A stretch of 38,784 bases of DNA from CAZYVD01 sp964651045. GTDB lineage: Bacteria > Zhuqueibacterota > QNDG01 > DSAB01. Location: NCBI GenBank assembly GCA_964651045.1, contig CAZYVD010000019.1, positions 1-38,784 on the forward strand, read 5' to 3'. The notes below the pieces were generated by a model. It saw only the letters and a program-made list of their open reading frames with translations. It searched no databases and was not told the DNA's origin. Both the position numbers and the translations under genes were made by a program. Position 1 is the stretch's first letter, and every line of letters begins with the position of its first letter. This document shows, piece after piece, positions 15,326 to 22,765 of the stretch.

Positions 15326-16567
15326 ATGAATGGTTCGTGGCCATCGTGGGTCGAGGTAAGACTCGATAATATTGTTCATAATGTTAGAGAGATCAGAAAC
15401 CTGATAGGTCCTGATGTGAAGCTCCTTGCAGTTGTAAAGGCAAATGGTTATGGCCATGGGGGTATAGCATCATCCTGGGCTGCACTCAAAGGAGGTGCCG
15501 ATTTTCTTGGTGTAGGTTCAGCCCAAGAGGGAGTTGAGCTTTTTAGGGCAGGAATCTCTGAGAATATAGTTGTACTCGGAGGCTGTTTTGAGGATCAGGC
15601 CGATATGGTAGTAGACTGCGGACTGATTCAGGCAGTTCATAACAGAGATATTCTTCAGATACTAAACAGAAAGGCATTGCGTGCAGGGAAAATAATTCGA
15701 GTTCATTTAAAGGTTGATACTGGGATGGGAAGGCTGGGTTTTAGACCAGAGGAGGCATTGAAAGTTTACAAGGAAGCATTGAATTTAAAGGGTATTAAAA
15801 TAGAAGGGCTCTTATCACATCTTGCAATATCTGAAGAGTCGAGTTCTAACTCTGCAGAAATGCAGATAGGTCGTTTTAATCGATTGAGAAAAGAGTTTTT
15901 AGAAAGCGGTGCGGAAGTAAAATACTGGCACATCTGCAATAGCGGTGGAACGGTAAATTTCCCTGAAGCACATCATAATATGGTGAGGTGCGGACTGCTG
16001 ATTTACGGATTATATCCCTTCATCAATCCATACCCGGAGATCCAACTGAAGCCCGCATTAACATGGAAGTCCCGTATTGTCTCTTTGAAAAAGATATACA
16101 AGGGAGAAAGTGTAAGCTATGGAGGTAAATGGAGAGCAGAGAAGGATGAGCTAATAGGAGTAGTTCCACTCGGTTATCATGATGGTTTTGATCGGAGTCT
16201 TTTTAACAAGGCAGAACTTCTTGTGGGGAACAGGAGGGTAAGTGTTGTTGGAGATATATGCATGGATAATCTTATGATAAGAGTCACAGAGTGCAGAGAT
16301 TTAAAGATTGGAGATGAGGTTATTCTTATTGGCCGCAGTGGCGATCAATATATCTCTTTTCATGAGATGGCCGAACGTGCAGGAACCATATCATATGAAA
16401 TCATGTCCAGAATCGGACGCAGGGTGGCCAGAATATATCTATGGAAAGAGAAAAGAGTTGCGATTTCTACCTTTTTAAATCCTGTTATAGATACAGAAAT
16501 TTTTAAAAGGATCGAAGATTCTATAATAATAGAAGATGGCGCAGGAGGAGGTAAATTTTATGTATGA
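15326..16567 (+). CDS. alr: Alanine racemase
   Basis: PLP enzyme that interconverts L- and D-alanine for peptidoglycan. The PLP lysine is in AVVKANGYGHG near residue 39, HLKVDTGMGRLG and HICNSGGTVNF line the barrel, the catalytic Tyr is in ESVSYGGKW, and the C-terminal domain has DICMDNLM. ATG follows AAGGGGA. The usual end RIGRRVARIY falls at about residue 374, but the protein continues about 38 residues (total 413) with a tail ending GAGGGKFYV. The tail coding sequence also contains the GGAGGAGG site for prfB, and the two genes overlap by eight bases. Confidence 0.96.
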   Translation: MNGSWPSWVEVRLDNIVHNVREIRNLIGPDVKLLAVVKANGYGHGGIASSWAALKGGADFLGVGSAQEGVELFRAGISENIVVLGGCFEDQADMVVDCGLIQAVHNRDILQILNRKALRAGKIIRVHLKVDTGMGRLGFRPEEALKVYKEALNLKGIKIEGLLSHLAISEESSSNSAEMQIGRFNRLRKEFLESGAEVKYWHICNSGGTVNFPEAHHNMVRCGLLIYGLYPFINPYPEIQLKPALTWKSRIVSLKKIYKGESVSYGGKWRAEKDELIGVVPLGYHDGFDRSLFNKAELLVGNRRVSVVGDICMDNLMIRVTECRDLKIGDEVILIGRSGDQYISFHEMAERAGTISYEIMSRIGRRVARIYLWKEKRVAISTFLNPVIDTEIFKRIEDSIIIEDGAGGGKFYV

Positions 16568-17658
16568 TGAGTTAAAGACAAGATTGAAGTCGCTGAAGAG
16601 CAGGATTGAAAGCCTCAGGAGGCATCTTTGACATAGAGAAGAAGGAGAACAGAATCAAAGAGTTGGAAAAGGTCAGCTCTGATCCAGATTTTTGGAATGA
16701 TAATGAGAAGGCGCAGGAAGCATTGAAAGAGCTTTCGGAATTGAAAGAGTGGACAGATGAGTGGAAAGAGATTAATTCGAAATATGATGATCTTTCTCTT
16801 CTTCTTGAGATGGCAGTTGAAGAGAAAGATGAAACAGCATTTAATGATATTTCAGACGATATTGAGAGATGTGAAGATTTAATTTCTCGTCTTGAGCTTC
16901 GACATATGCTTGGGGGTAGGGATGATAAGAAAAATGCAATATTAACAATACACCCCGGGGCTGGAGGCACCGAGTCGCAAGACTGGGCAGAGATGCTGTT
17001 TAGAATGTATACTCGTTATGCTCAGATGAAGGGTTTTGAGGTTAATGTAATGGATCTTTTGGCAGGAGATGAGGCAGGAATAAAGAGCGCATATCTGGAA
17101 ATAAAGGGAAGTTATGCCTATGGATATTTAAAGGCAGAGGCAGGTGTTCATCGATTAGTGCGTATATCTCCCTTTGATTCAAATAAAAGGAGGCATACAT
17201 CTTTTGCATCTGTGTTTGTATATCCTGAGGTAAAGGAGGAGATAGAGATAGATATCAATCCTTCAGACTTGAGGATCGATACATTTCGATCTTCTGGAGC
17301 AGGCGGTCAACATGTGAACAAGACCGATTCTGCAGTGAGGATAACACATATTCCAACAGGGATTGTTGTTCAGTGCCAGAATGAAAGATCCCAGCATCAC
17401 AACAAGGCAAATGCTATGAAGATTCTCTATGCAAAGCTCTACAGGAAAAAAATGGAGGAGGAAGAGAAGAGGAGGGAAGAGATAGAAAAGACAAAAAAGG
17501 AAATTGCATGGGGAAATCAGATTCGTTCATATGTGTTTCATCCATACAATCTTGTAAAAGACCACCGTACAAATATTGAGACTTCCGATGTACAGGGTGT
17601 TATGGATGGCAATCTGGATATGTTTATAGAAGCCTATTTATTAAAATTTGGTAAATAA
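16560..17658 (+). CDS. prfB: Peptide chain release factor 2, with programmed +1 frameshift
   Basis: RF2 releases nascent chains at UGA and UAA. The real start is ATG 16560, after GGAGGAGG, inside the end of alr. A first frame of 23 codons (MYDELKTRLKSLKSRIESLR then RHL) ends at in-frame TGA 16629-16631; ribosomes shift +1 on CTT so that reading resumes with GAC at 16630. The joined product is 365 residues, the same as E. coli RF2. The stop-recognition loop SPF is in RISPFDSNKRRHTSF and the catalytic GGQ is at residues 248-250. Annotations starting at the TTG 16606 would give a false N-terminus. Synthesis is autoregulated: low RF2 slows termination at the TGA and favours the shift. Confidence 0.97.
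16617..16632 (+). promoter_or_regulatory. RF2 programmed frameshift signal
   Basis: AGGAGG (16617-16622), a three-base spacer, then CTTTGAC (16626-16632). This is the canonical internal Shine-Dalgarno plus CUU-UGA-C slip site with the same spacing as in E. coli, where the internal site is AGGGGG. Confidence 0.95.
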
Positions 17659-17675
17659 ATCTGGGAGATTGATAA

Positions 17676-19196
17676 TTGAGCGTACTTGAGAGCCTAATAA
17701 AAGAGAGACGGGAGAAGTTAAACAAACTCATTGAAATGGGGATATCTCCCTATGGATACAGGTTTGAGAGAACAAAAAGAATATATGAAATAATAAGTAA
17801 AGGGAATCCAGAGAAGGAGTTTAAAGATCCGGTTGCACTTTCTGGCAGGTTGATGTCGATTCGCAGAATGGGAAAGGCAAGCTTTGCCCACATCATGGAT
17901 CAGAGCGGTAAAATACAGATTTATGTTAGAAAGGACAAGGTCGGAGATCGGACATACAAGATATTTAGCATGATGGACATTGGTGATTTTATTGGGGTCA
18001 GGGGTGGAGTTTTTTTAACAAAGACCGGTGAGATAACGATTCTGGTCGAGGAGCTTTCTCTACTTTCCAAATCTCTCAGGCCCTTACCCATTGTTAAGGA
18101 GAAAATAGAGGATGACAGGAAGATCGTTTATGATCAATTCTCTGACAAGGAGTTGAGATATCGTCAGCGTTATGTAGACCTTGTTGTGAATTCAGATGTT
18201 AGGGAGGTGTTTATTAAAAGATCACAGATAGTGTCTCGTATGCGGAGATATCTGGAGGAGAGAGGATATATGGAGGTTGAGACGCCTGTACTTCAGCCTC
18301 TATATGGAGGAGCATTCGCAAGGCCTTTTATTACACACCATAATGTGCTTGATATTGATCTCTACCTCAGGATAGCAGATGAGCTGTATTTGAAACGACT
18401 AATTGTGGGAGGTTATGAGGGAGTATTTGAGATTTCAAAGGATTTCAGGAATGAGGGCATGGATAGAGATCATAATCCAGAATTTACAATGATGGAACTG
18501 TATGTTGCATATGAGGACTATCGGTTCATGATGGATCTGACAGAGGATATGATAAGTACAATATGTATAGATGTGTTTGGAACGATGGAGAGGAAGTATC
18601 AGGGTAGAACAATAGATTATAAACCGCCGTGGGAAAGGATATCCTATTTTGAAGCGATAGAGAGGTATACAGGCACAGATCTTTATGGAAAAGATGTAGA
18701 TCAGCTCTCTGAGGCAGTAAAGAATCTTAATGTTGATATTGAAGAATGTTCGGATAAGGGAGATATTCTTGATGAAGTATTCAGCCAGATGGTTGAGCCT
18801 AATCTGATTCAACCAACAATCGTTTTTGATTATCCAATAGAACTATCCCCCTTGGCAAAAAGGCATCGTTCAGAAGATGGCCTGGCAGAGAGGTTCGAGG
18901 GGTACTGCTGCGGAAAGGAGATATGCAACGCATTCAGCGAGTTGAACGATCCAATCGATCAGAGAGAGCGGTTTGAGCAGCAGGCAAGACTCAGGGCTGC
19001 TGGAAATGAGGAAGCAATGGTAGTGGATGAGGATTATCTAAGGGCTATGGAGTATGGAATGCCGCCGACTGCTGGTCTGGGGGTTGGAATAGATAGATTG
19101 GTGATGATACTTACAGATATGCCTTCAATTAGGGATGTTATACTATTTCCTCATATGCGGCCAGAGAAAGATATGTATGGGAAGCTTGAAGAATAA
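17676..19196 (+). CDS. lysS: Lysyl-tRNA synthetase, class II
   Basis: Charges tRNA-Lys. The 506-residue protein has an N-terminal OB-fold anticodon-binding domain (about 55-150, with VALSGRLMSIRRMGKASFAH) and a class II catalytic core: motif 1 around RRYLEERGYMEVETPVLQP, motif 2 FRNEGMDRDHNPEFTMME, and motif 3 GLGVGIDRLVMILTD. The start is TTG 17676 preceded by GGGAG; no better ATG lies nearby. The stop is 13 bases ahead of the lolC-like start. Length is normal. Confidence 0.97.
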   Translation: MSVLESLIKERREKLNKLIEMGISPYGYRFERTKRIYEIISKGNPEKEFKDPVALSGRLMSIRRMGKASFAHIMDQSGKIQIYVRKDKVGDRTYKIFSMMDIGDFIGVRGGVFLTKTGEITILVEELSLLSKSLRPLPIVKEKIEDDRKIVYDQFSDKELRYRQRYVDLVVNSDVREVFIKRSQIVSRMRRYLEERGYMEVETPVLQPLYGGAFARPFITHHNVLDIDLYLRIADELYLKRLIVGGYEGVFEISKDFRNEGMDRDHNPEFTMMELYVAYEDYRFMMDLTEDMISTICIDVFGTMERKYQGRTIDYKPPWERISYFEAIERYTGTDLYGKDVDQLSEAVKNLNVDIEECSDKGDILDEVFSQMVEPNLIQPTIVFDYPIELSPLAKRHRSEDGLAERFEGYCCGKEICNAFSELNDPIDQRERFEQQARLRAAGNEEAMVVDEDYLRAMEYGMPPTAGLGVGIDRLVMILTDMPSIRDVILFPHMRPEKDMYGKLEE

Positions 19197-19209
19197 AAAA
19201 GTATCTATA

Positions 19210-20445
19210 ATGCCTTTTGAGCTGTTTATTGCTAAGAGGTATTTGAAGACAAGACAGAGGACAGGCTTTATAAATATTATTACCTATATCTCTGTAATTG
19301 GTGTTGCCATTGGTGTTGGTGCATTGATAATTGTTATTTCTGTGATGAATGGATTTGAAAAAGAGGTTCGCTCAAGAATAGTTGGATTTGATACACATAT
19401 TCGTCTGAGGACCTTTCATGATCAGGGCATTGAGAACTATAAAAAAGTGATAGAGAAGCTCAGAGGCATTCCTCATATAATTGGAATGTCGCCTTACATA
19501 GATGAAAAGGCAATAATAAGGTTTGGAAGAGAAAGCGACGGTGTTCTTGTGCGCGGTGCAGATCCCAACACAATCGATGAGGTCTCTGATCTCAGGAAAA
19601 ACATTGTGGATGGGAATCTTCATCTTGGAGTAGTAAATAGAATGAATGAGACTCCTTTACCTGGAATAATCATCGGACGCTATCTTGCGGATCGAATGTT
19701 GATTGATGTTGGAGATGTTGTATATCTCTTCAGTATGAAGGGAATGCATTCATTGTTCAGGGCTCCAGATGTGAAGCAGTTTGTTGTGACAGCAATATTT
19801 GAAACAGGAATGTATGAATATGATGATACTTATGCGTATATTTCAATAGAGTCGGCTCAGAAACTGTTCAGGCTGGGTGCCAAAGTCTCAGGAGTAGAGA
19901 TAAAGCTTGACGATCTCTATAAGGCAGATCATGTTGTGAAGGATATTAATGAGCGTGTGGGTTTTCCATATTATCCTGTAACATGGTTCGAGATGCGAAA
20001 GACTCTATTCTCATGGATACAGCTTGAGAAGTGGGGAATGTTCATAATTCTTTGCCTGATAATTCTGGTTGCAGCCTTTAACATAATAAGCACGCTAATA
20101 ATGGTAGTCATGGAGAAGACCAGGGATATAGGAATCTTGAAATCGATGGGGGCAACTGCTAAATCGGTAATGCGCATTTTTCTATTTGAGGGAGTATTTG
20201 TAGGAGTTTTTGGCACTGTAATTGGATTGATTCTGGGCTATGTAATGTGTTATGTTCAGCAGACCTATCATATATTCACGATTCCTGGAGAGGTCTATTT
20301 TATTAATTTTGTTCCTGTAAACATGCATGTGCTGGACTTTATATATATTGGATCTGCAGGAATACTGATATGTTTAATATCGTCAATTTATCCTGCGCGA
20401 TGGGCGGCAAAGCTGGTTCCAGTCGATGCAATCAGATATGAATAG
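19210..20445 (+). CDS. lolC: LolC/LolE-type lipoprotein-releasing ABC transporter permease
   Basis: Inner-membrane subunit of the transporter that extracts outer-membrane lipoproteins from the inner membrane. The protein starts MPFELFIAKRYLKTRQRTGF, the family N-terminus, so ATG 19210 is chosen over upstream in-frame starts at 19135 and 19177 that overlap lysS; no clear ribosome binding site helps. It has one N-terminal helix (about 20-45), a periplasmic MacB-like domain, and three C-terminal FtsX-type helices, with MEKTRDIGILKSMGAT in the coupling region. 412 residues is typical. A single permease is encoded, so it may act as a LolF-like homodimer. The ATPase follows after nine bases. Confidence 0.9.
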   Translation: MPFELFIAKRYLKTRQRTGFINIITYISVIGVAIGVGALIIVISVMNGFEKEVRSRIVGFDTHIRLRTFHDQGIENYKKVIEKLRGIPHIIGMSPYIDEKAIIRFGRESDGVLVRGADPNTIDEVSDLRKNIVDGNLHLGVVNRMNETPLPGIIIGRYLADRMLIDVGDVVYLFSMKGMHSLFRAPDVKQFVVTAIFETGMYEYDDTYAYISIESAQKLFRLGAKVSGVEIKLDDLYKADHVVKDINERVGFPYYPVTWFEMRKTLFSWIQLEKWGMFIILCLIILVAAFNIISTLIMVVMEKTRDIGILKSMGATAKSVMRIFLFEGVFVGVFGTVIGLILGYVMCYVQQTYHIFTIPGEVYFINFVPVNMHVLDFIYIGSAGILICLISSIYPARWAAKLVPVDAIRYE

Positions 20446-20454
20446 TAAGGTGAT

Positions 20455-21165
20455 ATGAAAGAGAAAAGAATCATAATTTCTGCTCAAGGTATTCATAAGA
20501 GCTTTCCTGTCAGCAAGAGTTCAGAGCTGGAGGTTTTGAAGGGAATAGATCTTAAGATAGGAAAGGGCGAAATAGTAGCAATAGTGGGCAAGTCGGGTGT
20601 TGGCAAGAGTACACTTCTTCATATAATGGGGGCACTCGACCGTCCTACCAGAGGAAATGTATTGATAAATGGAACGGATGTTTTTTCAGTAAGCGATTAT
20701 CAACGAGCATATATTAGGAACAGGATGATAGGTTTTATCTTTCAATTTCACTACCTTTTGCCAGAGTTTACAGCACTCGAGAATGTAGCAATGCCAGGTT
20801 TGATTTCCAGATATCCCTTTAGTGACGTCATTAAAAAGGCGGAACAGTTACTGGAAGAGGTTGGATTGTCCGACAGGGCAAAACACAAGCCAAAAGAGAT
20901 GTCGGGAGGTGAACAGCAGAGGGTTGCTTTTGCAAGGGCTCTGGTTAATGATCCAGAGGTTGTGCTGGCAGACGAACCGTCTGGAAATCTGGATCAGGCA
21001 AATAGTGATGCTCTTCATGAGCTAATGTGGAAACTGGTTAGAGAGAAAAACATCACATTTGTTGTTGTAACACACAACAGAGAACTTGCCCATAGGGCCG
21101 ATAAGATTTTTAAGATGGTTGATGGAAAGATCTTTGATGGAGTAGATGAGATAATCGGGAGTTGA
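20455..21165 (+). CDS. lolD: LolD-type ABC transporter ATP-binding protein
   Basis: Cytosolic ATPase driving the adjacent LolC-like permease. The 236-residue protein has Walker A GKSGVGKST, Q-loop FQFHYLLPEFTALENV (the phrase typical of LolD), the signature SGGEQQRVAFARAL, Walker B VVLADEPSGNLD and the H-loop VVVTHN. AAGGTG precedes the ATG. The end overlaps the TTG that lies just before mcsA. Confidence 0.93.
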   Translation: MKEKRIIISAQGIHKSFPVSKSSELEVLKGIDLKIGKGEIVAIVGKSGVGKSTLLHIMGALDRPTRGNVLINGTDVFSVSDYQRAYIRNRMIGFIFQFHYLLPEFTALENVAMPGLISRYPFSDVIKKAEQLLEEVGLSDRAKHKPKEMSGGEQQRVAFARALVNDPEVVLADEPSGNLDQANSDALHELMWKLVREKNITFVVVTHNRELAHRADKIFKMVDGKIFDGVDEIIGS

Positions 21166-21173
21166 ATTGTAAT

Positions 21174-21695
21174 ATGTTGTGCGAAAATTGTCATGAAAGA
21201 GAGGCTGTCGTAAAATTTACTCAGGTCGTTGGCAATGAGAAGAAAACCCTGAACCTGTGTAAACCATGTGCAGAAAAGATGGGTTTTGACAATCCCCTAT
21301 TGGATTTGTCAAAAGTTTTTGGTAAAATAATTATAGCTCTTCTCAGCGAGCATCTTGCCTCAAAGCAGCAGGAGGCCGAAGATTTTGATGAATCGCAAAA
21401 AAAATGCGGTGTTTGTGGATTGACATGGAGTGGTTTCAGAAAGACAGGACGACTGGGATGTCCAGATTGTTATAATGCTTTTTTTGATGATTTAAAGATA
21501 TTGATAAGAAGACTTCATGGAACAAATAAACATATTGGAGGAAAGGTACAATTAAGTGTGAAAGATAACAATAACGATATAAATGAATTGAGGAGAAAAT
21601 TAAAAGAGTCAGTAGAAAAAGAAGAGTATGAAAAGGCAGCAGAGTTGAGAGACAGAATTAGAGAACTGGAGAAGCAAAAAGGTTCAAATGAATGA
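21174..21695 (+). CDS. mcsA: McsA-like zinc-binding activator of protein arginine kinase
   Basis: McsA activates the protein arginine kinase McsB in the ClpC quality-control pathway. Two zinc sites are visible: CENCHEREA with a later CKPCAEK near the N-terminus, and CGVCGLTWSGFRKTGRLGCPDC in the middle. The C-terminus carries a UVR motif (KEEYEKAAELRDRIRELE). ATG 21174 gives 173 residues and begins at the first zinc knuckle as in other McsA proteins; a TTG at 21162 would add four. It overlaps mcsB by eight bases. Confidence 0.9.
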   Translation: MLCENCHEREAVVKFTQVVGNEKKTLNLCKPCAEKMGFDNPLLDLSKVFGKIIIALLSEHLASKQQEAEDFDESQKKCGVCGLTWSGFRKTGRLGCPDCYNAFFDDLKILIRRLHGTNKHIGGKVQLSVKDNNNDINELRRKLKESVEKEEYEKAAELRDRIRELEKQKGSNE

Positions 21696-22746
21696 TGTAT
21701 TAAAAAATATGACAGGCCGCTATGCAAAGTGGCTTACAGGTGAGGGTAAGTATTCAGATATTATTATAAGCAGTCGTGCAAGGTTGGCTCGAAATTTGCA
21801 AAATTTTCCCTTTGTGACACGTACAACAGAAGATCAGAGATCAGAGATTTTATCATCTGTTCTCGATGCTGCAAAGGATTCTAAAATTTTGAACAGTCTT
21901 TATTTCTTTGATATGTCTGCAGTTGATGAACTCGATGCTCAATTTCTAAAAGAGCGTCATATTATCAGCCACGAATTTATTGGGATGAGCGATCCCAAAG
22001 GGTTTTTCTTCTCAGAGGATGAAAGTATTGGGATTATGATTAATGAGGAAGACCATATACGCATGCAGGTAATCCATTCAGGATTTTCATTAAATGAGAC
22101 ATGGTTTGAAATACACAGGCTGGATGAGGAGTTCTCAAAGAAGTTGAGCTATGCTTATTCTGATCGTTTTGGCTATCTCACGGCCTGTCCTACGAACGTT
22201 GGAACTGGCGTACGTTTTTCTGTGTTTGTCCATCTGCCAGTACTCACATTCACAAAAAGGATAGATAAGATATTTGCAGATCTGATACCTGCGGGAATCA
22301 CAGTAAGAGGCCTGTATGGTGAGGGAAGCAAGGTAATAGGAAATTTTTTCCAGATTTCAAATCAGTATACTCTCGGATGGACAGAGCAGGGAATAATGGA
22401 TAGGGTAATTCCAATAATCAGGCAGTTCATTTCTGAAGAGAAAAAGGCGCGTGAGAATATCATGAACGATCAGAGGATCGTAATAGAGGATAAGATTTAC
22501 AGGACAATCGGGATTTTATCAAAGGCAATGATATTGTCTTCGATGGAATTTCTTGATCATCTCTCTGCATTGAGGCTTGGTGTAGATCTGGGAATTTTGC
22601 CAAAGATAAGTAAGAGGCTGTTAAACGAACTATTGATTATGACACAGCCCGCTCATATTCAGAAGATACATGGAAGAAAACTTGAAGAATTGGAAAGAGA
22701 CTCTATCAGGGCCGAGATGGTCAGAGAAAAACTTAACTTAAATTAA
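21688..22746 (+). CDS. mcsB: Protein arginine kinase McsB
   Basis: Phosphorylates arginine residues of damaged proteins, tagging them for ClpC-ClpP. The 352-residue phosphagen-kinase fold protein has SSRARLARNLQNFPF, the gate motif NEEDHIRMQ, the catalytic cysteine Cys167 in TACPTNVGTGVRFSVFVHLP and the ATP-binding GLYGEGSKVIGNFFQISNQ. Cys167 is at the same number as in Bacillus subtilis McsB. The RxxxxR phosphoarginine-pocket region EDKIYRTIGIL is present. It lies between mcsA and clpC, completing the module. Confidence 0.94.
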   Translation: MNDVLKNMTGRYAKWLTGEGKYSDIIISSRARLARNLQNFPFVTRTTEDQRSEILSSVLDAAKDSKILNSLYFFDMSAVDELDAQFLKERHIISHEFIGMSDPKGFFFSEDESIGIMINEEDHIRMQVIHSGFSLNETWFEIHRLDEEFSKKLSYAYSDRFGYLTACPTNVGTGVRFSVFVHLPVLTFTKRIDKIFADLIPAGITVRGLYGEGSKVIGNFFQISNQYTLGWTEQGIMDRVIPIIRQFISEEKKARENIMNDQRIVIEDKIYRTIGILSKAMILSSMEFLDHLSALRLGVDLGILPKISKRLLNELLIMTQPAHIQKIHGRKLEELERDSIRAEMVREKLNLN

Positions 22747-22765
22747 GTGTAATAGAGGAAGGATT

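Noticed and set aside
16629..16631. Nonsense mutation, sequencing error or selenocysteine codon in prfB
   Set aside because: The AGGAGG-CAT-CTTTGAC context and the 365-residue joined product are the standard RF2 programmed frameshift.
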